A stretch of DNA of 64,000 bases from Ypsolopha sequella. Lineage: Eukaryota > Arthropoda > Insecta > Lepidoptera > Ypsolophidae. The translations under genes and the position numbers were made by a program. Positions within the stretch are counted from its first letter, which is position 1, and the number at the start of each line of letters is the position of its first letter. Below, piece after piece: positions 44,101 to 53,599 of the stretch. A model generated the notes under the pieces. The model did no database searches and was not told where the DNA came from. It saw only the letters and a program-made list of their open reading frames with translations. Where the stretch lies: the NCBI GenBank assembly GCA_934047225.1, contig OW204000.1:13596001-13660000 (forward strand). The letters are read 5' to 3'.

Positions 44101-46457
44101 ACTGATGATTTGGTATCATTTGAAGGTACTTCTTCAAGTTGACTCTCGGCCAAATATTCACGAATGTGATTTTTGTATTCTTCATAAAAAGATTGATCAT
44201 TTTTGAATCGTCTCTCCAGCTGGAGGAAACGGGATAGTGCTTTGTTATAAGAACCACTAAATTGAGGCTCTGGGGAAACCTTGAAAGGCAATTTGACGCA
44301 ATACCTGCCAGTAGGATTACGCTCATGTGTTTTGGCATAAATTTCTTCACACTGAAGATCTTCTGAAGACAAGACCTTGTCTGCCCCAATGACATTTCCA
44401 ACAGCCCAAAACTTTTGAACTGTGTCATTTAAGTTTTGATCAACACCAACATGGTTAATGGAAATTGATGTCATCAATGTAGATGACTGAGAAGACACAG
44501 TCTTTCCCATTAAAATCCAGCCAAACACAGTGTTAATGGCGGATGCAAGATCCTCTCGACCTTGTATTTTTCCAGGCAAAAGTATTTGTGGGAACAATTC
44601 ACCACCAATTAAAACGTCCACCGGACGAGAAACATGAAATTTATTATCTGCCAATGTAACATTGGAAAGATGAGTAAATTGTTTATGATCAATTGGCTGA
44701 GTAGGCATATCAGCACAAATTTTATTCAAAATCAATGCTTCTGTATGAAAGACAGACTTTGAAGAGCCAGTTGGACGGATCTCCAGTAAAACTTTTCCAG
44801 TAGATTGGGCTGGCATATCACCAATACCCGACATCACAACATTTGTTTTGTATCTTGGAATGCCAAGACGTTGAACACAACGTTCGGAGATCAAATTTGC
44901 TTGGCTACCTGGATCGACCAAAATTCGAATCTTTTCAAAGGTACCGAATCGGTTTTTAATTTCAACTTCTGCAGTAGCAAGAAGGACAAAGTGGGACGAT
45001 GTTGGAACAACATTTGACAGTGAAGTCACTGGGGTGACTGAAGTATCTTGTGGCACAACAACATTTGTAGTGGAGTTTGAAGTACTTGCTTCATTTGTTT
45101 GATTGTAAGAAGAATCAGACTGATTGTTCACATTGGTTCTTCTATTAGTTCTCTGTGAAGAGTTTCTATTAGGTTGTGAATTTGTTGGGAAATGTAGCAA
45201 ACTATTATGTTTTTTATTACACATTCTACAACTGTAAGTAGAGGTGCAGTTGATAGAATTATGATTACCACGCAAACAATTAGGGCACAGATTATTCTGT
45301 CTGACCGTTTGATAACGCTCTTGTGGCGTTTTTGATTTAAATATAGGGCACATATAAAGTGCATGATTTTCATTGCAAAGCTGACACAAGCTACCCTGTG
45401 AAGCAAGAAGAGCATATGGTTGTATTCGAGGTTTGGGTTGAGAGTTTGTAACATTTTTCTTGTTATTAAGATTATTTAGTTCTTCACCTGCATTTGGGGA
45501 AGACCTTTCTAGAGCAGCACAACGCTCAGACAAGAATGTTTGTAAAACTTCAAATTTAGGGAACTCAAGTTTTTGATTTGCAATCTCGAACGCCTCACGG
45601 GTTCTCTTGTCAAGCTTTGTCAACAAAGAGTGGAACAATACAAAGTCCCAGTTAGAAGTAGGAAGACCTAACGTGTCCAAAATGGAAAGATTTTCTTCAT
45701 ATGTATCGAGTAAATTTCTTAAAGGTACCGACGTGCCAGAGGTTAATGGTTTCGAGTTGGTTATTTCTTCCCAGCATAAAAAGGCTAGGTACCGTTTGTT
45801 GCTATATTTATTTCTTAGGGCGTTGTATGCCGCCTCATAATTTTGGTCAGTAATTGGATAAGCCCTAAGGGCACCTTTGGGTTTGGCAGAGAGTGATGTA
45901 ATCAGGTATTGAAACTTCTCTACATTGGTCAAATTATCATTTTTATGCACCAACCTATCATATAAATCTATGAAGGCGGAGAACTCTTTTAATTGGCCAT
46001 TAAAAATAGGCAACTTTATCTCAGGGAGTTTAGGATTCCTACGCCCCTGATTATTTTCATTAACTTCAGGTGTGCCAATAAGAGGAGCAGCAGAAACTGG
46101 TTGGGAAGGAGGCGGTGCAGGTATTATCACTTTACTCTCAATTTCTCTTATTTCCGTATAAATATCATCTGCATGGCTTTGCACTTCAGACTCCTTCTCA
46201 ATCGTCTCCTCGGCCGCCTCTTCGCACTCGTGAAGTTGGCAAATATACTCCAACTGAGCATTGGTAAAAGTTTCAAGCAATGAATCTAAACGAGATAACC
46301 ACGTAACAAACCGTGGTACAATTGCAGGGTTAGCCAAACAACCGCGGGCACAAGTGAGAGCATCATTCATACGTTTTAATGCATGATTACGAGCAATTTC
46401 GCATCTTTTTACCACTTTCGAACTCATTTTGTTTGTTTTGAACGAAAGAAATGTCAA
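41121..46457 (-). CDS. BEL-1 gag-pol polyprotein (BEL/Pao family), intact
   Basis: 1778 codons in one frame, as is normal for BEL/Pao elements. In order: coiled N-terminal gag with a DUF1759-type region (about 150-320); Cys/His knuckles from C358 to about 425 (CQLC, CPNC, CRMC); retropepsin-like protease with LVDPGSQ, Asp515; reverse transcriptase with YVDD at 929-932; RNase H-like region with CDASESGY, SDSMIVLSW and NPADCASRG; integrase with an HHCC finger, then Asp1489 (GCDYAGP), Asp1555 (HSDCGSN) and Glu1597 (GLWEAG); and a C-terminal domain of the DUF5641 type. All catalytic residues are present. The start at 46457 is the first in-frame Met; a second Met lies nine codons later. No env-like frame is seen. 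Confidence 0.96.
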   Translation of the reverse strand: MTFLSFKTNKMSSKVVKRCEIARNHALKRMNDALTCARGCLANPAIVPRFVTWLSRLDSLLETFTNAQLEYICQLHECEEAAEETIEKESEVQSHADDIYTEIREIESKVIIPAPPPSQPVSAAPLIGTPEVNENNQGRRNPKLPEIKLPIFNGQLKEFSAFIDLYDRLVHKNDNLTNVEKFQYLITSLSAKPKGALRAYPITDQNYEAAYNALRNKYSNKRYLAFLCWEEITNSKPLTSGTSVPLRNLLDTYEENLSILDTLGLPTSNWDFVLFHSLLTKLDKRTREAFEIANQKLEFPKFEVLQTFLSERCAALERSSPNAGEELNNLNNKKNVTNSQPKPRIQPYALLASQGSLCQLCNENHALYMCPIFKSKTPQERYQTVRQNNLCPNCLRGNHNSINCTSTYSCRMCNKKHNSLLHFPTNSQPNRNSSQRTNRRTNVNNQSDSSYNQTNEASTSNSTTNVVVPQDTSVTPVTSLSNVVPTSSHFVLLATAEVEIKNRFGTFEKIRILVDPGSQANLISERCVQRLGIPRYKTNVVMSGIGDMPAQSTGKVLLEIRPTGSSKSVFHTEALILNKICADMPTQPIDHKQFTHLSNVTLADNKFHVSRPVDVLIGGELFPQILLPGKIQGREDLASAINTVFGWILMGKTVSSQSSTLMTSISINHVGVDQNLNDTVQKFWAVGNVIGADKVLSSEDLQCEEIYAKTHERNPTGRYCVKLPFKVSPEPQFSGSYNKALSRFLQLERRFKNDQSFYEEYKNHIREYLAESQLEEVPSNDTKSSVAYYIPHHPVYKDSSSSTRFRVVYDASAKDNQNNLSLNDTLYVGCKLQADIVNILLRFRLHPVVFACDIRQMYRQILVHPDHRDFQRILFRFSFDEPIREFRIGRVTFGVSSAPLLAIRTIHQLAEDEQDSYPQAADILRSDIYVDDVVTGSPNTQEAIAVQKQLIDIMNAGGFQLRKWASNNASVLESVPEEHRATPNLTFDNDSNVIKVLGLAWNSSEDMFVYLANPIKTKCTKRSMLSELARIFDPIGFLTPITFMAKFLIQRIWLLGLSWDAVVPEDIQIIWEKYSQQLPNLSKLKINRRITYDNTIEYQIHAFCDASESGYATCIFLRCTMPDRTHHVSLVFAKSRISPIKRMTLPRLELSAASLLADAVQYVYNIYSNIINTKNIYAWSDSMIVLSWIKSPSSNFKVFVGNRISNIQRKIPTACWGHVPGRQNPADCASRGLTPDELVNHDLWWAGPQWLSSEPTEWPSNNISLPDSNVDELTKEQRTTVLPATVSEAQIPANLLDSYLKKYSSLRKIQRFIVYWRRFINHKFKKLNCFEPISEMELHEALLVLVKHVQKTVFKIEIENLNSHKLSKPLRKLKPFLDKDNILRVGGRLSQSDLEYEAKHPALLPRKNRLTELIIKTIHDENLHPGPQTLHFLILQHFWILSPKRAIRSVISQCYRCFRVKPVALQPEMADLPKARVTQVKAFQVSGCDYAGPFNVTFHRYRGARTTKAYLCLFVCFATKALHLELASDLSTQSFLAALRRFIARRGRCNIIHSDCGSNFKGAQSHLASIMESACAEEKITFKFNPPAAPHQGGLWEAGVKSVKTHIHRVIGTQILTYEELNTLLVQIESLLNSRPLCPLSSDPNDPAVLTPGHFLTLAPLTTLPDKDYTDTPINRLTRWQLLQRMNQDFWCRWHREYLTTLTQRLKWTSGDSVEIGRVVLIKDELKSPMSWHFGRIIKLHVGKDRVPRSATVKTCNGFLERPLVKLCPIPNGCDLCF

Positions 46458-46921
46458 ATGTCAAAATACAAAACGAAACCACAGATTTCAAAGATCGTTA
46501 TGTCTGTGAACGTAACGCAATTTATTTTCTGGAAGTGTCTCTTCCGTTTTACAATGATAGAAGAACTCTGTTTTCCTTACAATGGCAACACCAGAAATAA
46601 CTATGAGGCCTTGAAAACAATTGGTTCAAATTTCAAAATTGTATGTGTTGGTGTGCGTGTTTAAATATAGTCTGACCAACAAAAGTATGAGAACGTAATT
46701 TATTTATTATTGTTTGTGATTGACAAGACAATGTATTTCGACTTGAATGTAATGTAATTAGTGCATAAATTAAACCTCAGGGAGATAATTAATTTAGCGG
46801 TACAGTGAAAAATTGTATTTGATGCAACTTTCCGAAGAAAGTTAGTAAAATAAATATTATTATAAAAGTACTGCCTGGCAAAACACAGTAACAGTTACCT
46901 TTAGAATATGAAATGTTGACT

Positions 46922-47440
46922 TATTGATAAAATACTGACTGACGCTATGGCAGTAACAGTGGATTGATAAAATACTGACTGACACTATGGCAGTAACAGT
47001 TGAATTGATAGACTGACTGACACAATGACGGTAACAGCTTAAATGATAAAGACTGACTGACACAAGGGCAGTAACAGTTTAAATGATAGAGACTGACTGA
47101 CACAATGTCAGTAACAGTTTAAATGATAAAGACTGACTGACACAAAGGCAGTAACAGCTAAAATGATAGAGACTGACTGACACAATGGCAGTAACAGCTT
47201 AAATGATAATGACTGACCGACACAAAGGCAGTAGCAGTTTAAAAGATAAAGACTGACTGACACAATAGCAGTAACAGCTTAAATGATAAAGACTGACTGA
47301 CACAATGGCAGTAACAGCTTAAAGGATAGAGACTGACTGACACAATGGCAGTAACAGCTTAAATGATAGAGACTGACTGACACAATGTCAGTAACAGTTT
47401 AAAAGATAAAGACTGACTGACACAATGGCAGTAACAGTTT
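46922..47440 (-). repeat. 40-bp minisatellite in the BEL-1 leader, 13 copies
   Basis: GTAACAG (once GTAGCAG) recurs at about 46952, 46992, 47031 and then every 40 bp to 47431. The unit on the plus strand is GACTGACTGACACAATGGCA then GTAACAGCTTAAATGATAAA, with substitutions between copies. The first two units are the most diverged, and the second-to-third step is 39 bp. The array is wholly between the primer-binding site and the gag start. Confidence 0.95.
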
Positions 47441-47792
47441 AATATATGTACGTAATTTGTTAACGCATAAAATGACATCCGACAATTTTAGTTGGTCGTA
47501 CTATAACCCGAAATCCGACTCCCGCGCAAGTTCGCTCGCTATTCGAAACCAAATAAAATATGGCTGATGAAACTTTTCAAGTTTTGTTTAACTTGAATTT
47601 GTTAAAACATCAATGATGATGGATAAAAATGATAGAAATAAGTAAATTTTTACTACAAATGAGTATGTTTATGTATCAAAATGTTGTAAAATGTAATAAA
47701 CTGGCAAAAAGGGCACTGTTTGTGTGGAAAAAGAAAATAGATGCCGACGCCGACGCTTGACAAAAAAAATTGGAAATTAAACTGGTGAAGGT

Positions 47793-47811
47793 ATCCGTCT
47801 CGATAGGACCA
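47793..47811 (-). promoter_or_regulatory. BEL-1 primer-binding site
   Basis: The minus strand reads TGGTCCTATCGAGACGGAT, three bases inside the 5' LTR. It resembles the complement of a eukaryotic tRNA-Tyr 3' end, with one extra base and one substitution (tRNA recalled, not searched). Confidence 0.65.
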
Positions 47812-47814
47812 AAA

Positions 47815-48186
47815 TGTTATGTTGTGGACTGTATGATGGTTACAATTTAGATTTATCGAGCGTCGTTGTGTCTTTGCTTTGAAATGTGAAAAGAGAGCAC
47901 CAAAGGAAATTGGAGGGACTTACAGGTAGTTGATGATATTGATGTTCCTGGTTATCTCTGCTGCTGGCTGGGGGCCCCCTGATCAATCCTGGTGCTATGT
48001 ACACGTATAGTTCACGAAATTATATATTATTTTATGATAATATTTAGGCTGTATTACAGCGAGGTCTTAACATGGTGAGTTTGAATCGGTGAGTGAATGA
48101 GATCCCGTGGAATGAATGGATTGAATGGGAAAGGGAATGAAGTGGATTGGTGGTGCTTTTTAAATTTGATAAATGAAGTCTTAACA
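47815..48186 (-). repeat. BEL-1 5' LTR
   Basis: 372 bp, no difference seen from 40484-40855. Expected to carry the promoter and start site of the genomic RNA. Confidence 0.97.
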
Positions 48187-48284
48187 CCTTATTTGATGAA
48201 ACGGGTTCGGTACTAAAATAAATAAATGAAAATTGTAAAGATAAGTACATTAAATTCTATTAAAAAACTATAATTACTGTAATT

Positions 48285-48634
48285 CTATTAAAAGAAAATG
48301 CGGTGTCTGTTTGTCCATTGATGATATTCCAAAAAAGTAGCGGTAAAATGATACAAAAAAAAAAAGGCATTGTTGTCAGTATTTCATGCGTCACGCAAAA
48401 ACTACTGAACGGGTTTTGATGCGGTTACCATTGTACTTATAGCATTCAAATACTCAAAGTCACTTCCTCAGCAGTGAGACATGGATTATAAAGAAAGAAG
48501 GAAGGAAAATTACTGTTCGATAACTTATTATCTAACTTAAAAACTGGGATAATTTTTATTGCGGGATTCCCAAGGGATTTCACTGTGGCCGCATTATATT
48601 CTTCCACGCGGGCGAAGTTACGGGCAACGGCTAG
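48285..48634 (+). mobile_element. Helitron-like 3' region
   Basis: Has CGCAAAAACTACTGAACGGG and ends CGCGGGCGAAGTTACGGGC, AACGGCTAG then T. Same end type as 25674-27086; the hairpin is slightly decayed. Confidence 0.6.
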
Positions 48635-48659
48635 TTTATAAATAAAACAAAGACCCCTT

Positions 48660-49160
48660 ATGGCGATATGTAAAAAAAATACTGGTGTTTCTTTTCTGTG
48701 TACTTCATGAAATACACAGAAAATTGTAATAAATTTCTGGTAAATACATTTTCACTATTATAATCTAGGGTTTTATTTTTGGAAAAAATGTTTAGATAAG
48801 TTTTCTCGATAGAAATAATCGTTATAATGAGGTTTTCAAACACATTTTTCCTCTTCGTTTGACGAATAGGAACCATGTACAGAACTCAAGAATATTTTAT
48901 TAGATGGGTTTCAACAATATCTAGATTTTTGCTAGCAATTTTTTTAAATAAAGATATAAAACTAACCTTTATCCCTTTCACCCTTAATCCGCCTCTCTCA
49001 CACTGCGCGTTTTTTTGCTTGGAGTAACAGTAACAAAAACAAAATTTGCATAGCTTTTTAACTCGCTAACAGTAAGAGCTTTATCCGTCTCGCAGAACAG
49101 TGGCCATGATAGACAGACAGACAGAAGGACGGACACACGAGTCATACCATAAGGGGTCTT
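48660..49160 (+). repeat. Dispersed repeat E, diverged copy
   Basis: TTTTATTAGATGGGTTTCAA, AATCCGCCTCTCTCACACTG and a terminal GACAGACAGACAGAAGGACGG. Weak but colinear match to 34453-34830. Confidence 0.5.
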
Positions 49161-49618
49161 GTTTATCATTTCTGAGGGGTAATAAACATTTTTGGTTCAA
49201 GCGAAAATCTTATTAGTTTTAGCAAATATATTGCTTCAGTCATAGACAAAAACAAATATGGGCTTTATACAGAAATCCGGAACGAGCGAAACGCTATAAA
49301 TAGGTACATAACAAAACAAGGCATTGTAAAAAATTGGATGGTACATTCAATAACTGAATTTGTTTTATCCAAGCAAAAGCAAGGATTTTTGTTAAGGATC
49401 AACCTGATCCTAGACCATGAACAACGCCCGACTTTCGAGGGTTCTTTGGTAGAAATTAGGTCTCTCCTTATATTGAAAAAAGAAAATACATTTGTTTTGT
49501 TGTTCTTCTATTAAGTCAACGTACTTATTAGCAACGTCTTAAGACTTTAGTCTAAAAAATATATATTTTCAGTTTGATTTTTTTCAATTTAAATGTTCCG
49601 CATAAGAACGGCGGTTAA

Positions 49619-49753
49619 GGGTCCGTTTCGCCCAACATACTCTCGCGTTTGGACAATTTAGCATATTAAAACAAAATATTTTTAACAAATAAAATATGTA
49701 GTGTAGTATGCTAAATTGTCCAAACGCGAGAGCATGTTTGGCGAAACGGACCC
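49619..49753. mobile_element. piggyBac-type MITE, 135 bp, with TTAA target
   Basis: Inverted arms GGGTCCGTTTCGCC...TTTGGACAATTTAGCATA are nearly perfect over about 50 bp. TTAA is at 49615-49618 and 49754-49757. The homologous position at about 6226 reads GCGGTTAAG without the insert, so the TTAA is a true duplication. Confidence 0.85.
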
Positions 49754-49899
49754 TTAAGGGATAGACTTGGTTTTTTTCTTCATAAAACGGGTAATTTAAA
49801 TATGAATTCATTTTATGGCTACAAAATATTTCAATATTAGCTAAAAACACTCCAATTTGTTGTTTCGCTGCGTGATTATTAGTGTTACGCGTCCAAAAA

Positions 49900-51062
49900 A
49901 ATCCGGCCAAATGCGAGTCAGACTCGCGTACCTAGGGTTCCGAATTGTGGATGATAAATTTAATTTTGTCATTTTTTTTCGTGAATTTCTCAATCGCTTT
50001 ATTTTTCCTGTAATCTTTACGTAGACACATATTACCATGATGTTTTTCATATTTTTTGGTCCATCAGTTTTGGAGATAAGGGGGTTTTTTAAAGATTTCT
50101 CGAAACCAGTGCCAGTGTAAGTATAGTAAAAGTATATATTTTTAAAATCAACCTTTTAATACATACAATTTGATATCCATATAGTATCTTGAATTAAAAC
50201 ACTTGTACTAGTAGTTTCACTTTATTTGTGTTAACTCCCGACCGGTTTCGGATTTTATTCCATTTTCAAGGGAAGATCTTAATTAAATTATTTTACATGA
50301 CTCCAGGCTCTAGCTCTGAGCAACGTAAACAAAGCGTTGTTTACGTTGCTCAGAGCTAGTGCCTGGAGTCATGTAAAATAATTTAATTAAGATCTTCCCT
50401 TGAAAATGGAATAAAATCCGAAACCGGTCGGGAGTTAACACAAATAAAGTGAAACTACTAGTACAAGTGTTTTAATTCAAGATGTGTTTCAAGTTTCACC
50501 AAGTGCCGACAATCGCAAGTATAAATCCATATAGTATTTTTATAAAATATATTTTTTATTTATTTTACTTCTTTTTTTATATTTCTCATTAGCGCTGATT
50601 TTTTTTTAATCGCTATAGTTTTCCTATAATTCGCCAGTTATGATCTATAATATACATTTTTTTCATATTTTTCGGTCTACCAGTTTCGGAGATAAGGGGG
50701 GACATGCATATTTTTGGGGTTTTGTAAAGATTTCTCGAAACCAGTGTCAGTAAATATATTAAAAGTATATATTTTAAGAATCAACTTTTTAATACCTACA
50801 ATTTGTAGCCATTTTGTATTTTTAGGCTAATATTTTTTATTTTTCTCACTTTTGTTTTGGATATATTTTGAACAATTTCAAATTTTTCATATATTTTTTT
50901 ACACCTTCATATGTGGGCAAATTAATGCTATTTTAGTGTCAAATTTCATGTATTTATCTTTAACGGTGCTAAAGTTATGAGGCTGTGACGTACGGACGGA
51001 CGGACAACGAAGTCTCACCATAAAGGTTCCTTTTACCTTTTAGGTACTACGGAACCCTAAAA
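49900..51062 (+). repeat. Dispersed repeat G, copy interrupted by the foldback element
   Basis: Starts CCGGCCAAATGCGAGTCAGA and ends GGAACCCTAAAAA, with TTAACGGTGCTAAAGTTATG and ACGGACGGACGGACAACG near the end. Internally partly duplicated: TTTCGGAGATAAGGGGG-type blocks occur near 50070 and 50690. Confidence 0.65.
50186..50483. repeat. 298-bp near-perfect palindrome (foldback)
   Basis: Two arms of about 147 bp are inverted around a 4-base loop (AGCG, 50333-50336). Nearly every base pairs; a short bulge lies near 50310/50360. Together with the downstream tail to about 50524 it is bracketed by a 13-bp direct repeat ATCCATATAGTAT (50175-50187 and 50525-50537). Confidence 0.9.
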
Positions 51063-51273
51063 AGAGGCCAATGAGCCAACATAATATTATATTATAGTTG
51101 CCTCTATCAAAAGCAAATAGTCTTATTGTGCTGGACGGGTAATAAAAAAGTTGCTAGGGTAGGCGATACTCTTAAGTCAATCTTATCACGATTGACCGTT
51201 TGATGCATCGCACGTATTACGAGTATTCCGGCAGAAATGTCCTCAAGTTGCGTGGGTCGGCCTCTACATTACA

Positions 51274-51279
51274 TATAAA
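51274..51279 (+). promoter_or_regulatory. TATA box of the gene at 51351-52166
   Basis: TATAAA 77 bp upstream of the ATG; TCATTCAG near 51305 is a plausible initiator. Confidence 0.65.
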
Positions 51280-51350
51280 GTACAAGGAGGATCGCAATTA
51301 GACATCATTCAGCTCTGCAGTAGCTTACTGACAATACACAAATCATCAAA

Positions 51351-52166
51351 ATGTTCAAACTGGTGAGTAAAAATAAAATACTTCTTGTTGATTAAAACAA
51401 CCGGGTCCAAATTACTCGGCAACTTTTCTAATGAAATCATATACTTTACATGAATGTGCAAATGAAAAAAACGTTATTAATTGTGTTAGAGAGGTGGTTG
51501 TAGTTAGGATTCAAGGACTTAGTGAACTGTGAACTTTATTATTGTACCTCCTTCTGGTCTGTGCGGATGGACGACACCTTAACTTTTATGTAATTGATTA
51601 AGATTTTTTCTCGTGTAAGTGACAATGTCTTTAATGAGAATAAATGATCATTAAACCATAACGTTTCTTTCTCCATACTTGAACTTTAAATACCTACTTT
51701 TTATTTTGTACAAACAAGGCATTTTTATGAGCTTTTATATTTCTTGGGTTAGTTGTAGAACGTGGTCATCACAGGTATTTTTATGGGATGCATAAAAATA
51801 CTGGTTTATGTGATTTCCAAAAATAGCTGCCTGTCTAACAACTTATTCTTGATGACAGCATGATAATAAATTGTGAATGTGTAAACATTTAAATATTGTA
51901 TTCTTTTTTAGAATTCGTTACAATATTTAGAATTATTTATTTTATCTTTACAGTTCATCTTCGCCTGTTTCCTGGCACTCGCCGCCGCCAGCCCCAACCC
52001 CGCTCCTAAGCCAGGAGTGTTCGCTCCCGTCGCGTACTCGGCCGCGTACACTGCTCCCATTGCCGCTGCGTACACCGCTCCTCTCGCGTACTCTGCTGCG
52101 TACACTGCGCCTGTTGCCTACTCCCCATACACATACGCCTCCCCGTACGCTTACTACCTGCGTTAA
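51351..52166 (+). CDS. Small secreted MFKL-family protein (NPLP4-like), paralog 2
   Basis: Exon 1 (51351-51362) encodes MFKL, followed by GTGAGT. The intron (51363-51953) ends ATCTTTACAG. Exon 2 (51954-52166) runs to TAA; 74 residues. It differs from the protein at 38279-39092 by only Thr to Ser, Val to Ile and one missing Ala near the C-terminus. The signal peptide and YTAP repeats are the same. Intron and 3' UTR look unrelated to those of the paralogs, except for TTTTATCTTTACAG at the acceptor, shared with the 55546-55987 gene. Frames on the opposite strand rich in Ala and Gly are shadows. Confidence 0.88.
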
Positions 52167-52243
52167 AAGAAAAGGAAAATTCTGGTAACATCTGCTATAA
52201 CTAAATGAATTAAGACTTGGCTATGATAACACGAGAAAAATAT

Positions 52244-52249
52244 ATTAAA
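52244..52249 (+). terminator. Probable poly(A) signal (ATTAAA) of the 51351 gene
   Basis: ATTAAA 78 bp after the stop; no AATAAA lies closer. Confidence 0.45.
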
Positions 52250-52259
52250 GAATTATTTA

Positions 52260-52870
52260 AATATTTTTTGTATTTTTATGTAATCCTACGTCTTGTAGAC
52301 ATTATTCCAGATGAAAATTTTTAAACACAAAAAATAAAATGTCCACCAATATTGATACGAATATTGATGGGTTCTGAACATCAATTGTACCAAGAACTAC
52401 ATCTCGTTGCTATATTGCTACAAGGATCTTTTGGCGTGTGAATGACAGTTACGGGGACTGTGAAACAAGTAATAGGATAGCAGCGTTAGTTCCAATTTTG
52501 ACCACGACCAATCCACGCGCCAAAAGTGCCTTGTCGCGCTAGTTGTAAAATTACGTTACTTTGTGGGAAAAGTCTCCTGAAAAATTTCTTTGCACTCATC
52601 ATATTATTTACATATCCATAAATAATATAAGTTTTATATGGTATATTAGCTTTATATATACACTGCACATAGTGCACATTTAAAGCTGCTAATTTTGGGT
52701 GGTCGAGCAAGTTTTTGCGAAAAAATATAAGAAAAAGCATCAGCACTATTATTGCCCATGTTTGACAACGTGTGAAAAGATTAAACTATAATAAGGTCAA
52801 GAAGAGAAGGCGGACAATTTGAAAAGTAGAGGTAGAGTAAAGGTAGATGGGAGAATATGTAAACGATTGG
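52260..52870. other. Intergenic, no gene seen
   Basis: A minus frame of 86 codons (52486-52746) shows no domain. Confidence 0.35.
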
Positions 52871-52872
52871 GA

Positions 52873-53316
52873 CTAACGAGAGACAAGAGAAAAAGCACGA
52901 TGATCGTTTTTAAGAAGATACGTCTTAAAATCACCCATAACAATTGTGTGACTATAAGATGGAGCTAAGTTCTCCAGAAGATATTCGAAGGAAAAGAAGT
53001 AATTAGTATTCTCGGAAGGGGGGTAGTAAACTCCAAGAAGAATCTTTGTACGATTTAACATGTCCTTTATAAATATGTGTATGCTAGCATCAGTTGATGG
53101 AGATTGAGAAGACATACTAACTAATGAAAATGGTATGTGAGATCGCAGATAATTTGCTACTTCACCACAATCCCTAGGTACACGATTAATGTGGATAAGA
53201 TGAAAACCTAGAATTTGAACAGGTCTAGAAGACAAACATGGCTTCAAAAACGACTCTGAAACAAAAATGGCGTGGATATTTCTTACATTACCGATGAAAT
53301 ATTTCCAGCATGTCAT
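52873..53316 (-). pseudogene. LINE endonuclease domain fragment
   Basis: The minus strand encodes an AP-endonuclease-like segment of a non-LTR retrotransposon: FVSESFLKP (ITETWL-like), a middle with GEVANYLRS, ILLGVYYPPSE, and TIVMGDFKTYLL where the family usually has GDFN. The change of that catalytic-loop Asn to Lys, and the absence of a following reverse transcriptase, indicate a dead fragment. Confidence 0.75.
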
Positions 53317-53599
53317 GTCTTATATAATAATTCATTACATAACATATATAATAAAGAACATATTTTTATAACACATACAATTTGGTACCCTTTTTCATAT
53401 TTTTACAAAATATATCTCCTTCTTCTTTGTCTTCGCCTCTTCCCTTTACGCGGAGTCGGCTTTTCTAATTTTGAACACTTGATGTTCGCTGAGATTCATG
53501 GTTTTCATATCATTTTCGATAGTCGTTAATCAGGTAGCTTTTGGTTTACCGGGTCCTCTTTTTTCAGTAGCCATGGAATTTTTTCACGACATGATCTTC

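Larger units (their letters stand above)
40484..48186 (-). mobile_element. BEL-1: complete BEL/Pao LTR retrotransposon, 7703 bp
   Basis: Two 372-bp LTRs (40484-40855 and 47815-48186) begin TGTTA and end TAACA; no difference was found on reading them base by base. The 5-bp target duplication CCTTA is at 40479-40483 and 48187-48191. The parts from 5' to 3' on the minus strand are: 5' LTR, primer-binding site, 1.36-kb leader with a minisatellite, a single gag-pol frame, polypurine tract and 3' LTR. The intact frame plus identical LTRs point to a very recent insertion that may still be competent; activity is inferred, not shown. Confidence 0.97.
49395..51165 (+). repeat. Dispersed repeat B, copy carrying nested insertions
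   Basis: Colinear with 6016-6505 but split twice: by a TTAA-flanked MITE (49619-49753) and by a repeat G copy (49900-51062), which itself carries a foldback insertion (50188-50537). Confidence 0.7.

Noticed and set aside
43991..44428. 145-codon minus frame inside BEL-1
   Set aside because: Out-of-frame shadow of the gag-pol polyprotein.
46922..47440. Regular 40-bp repeats read as a CRISPR array
   Set aside because: Units are contiguous with no unique spacers, and they sit inside a eukaryotic LTR element leader.
48657..49169. Small frames between BEL-1 and repeat B as host exons
   Set aside because: They lie in a diverged repeat E copy.
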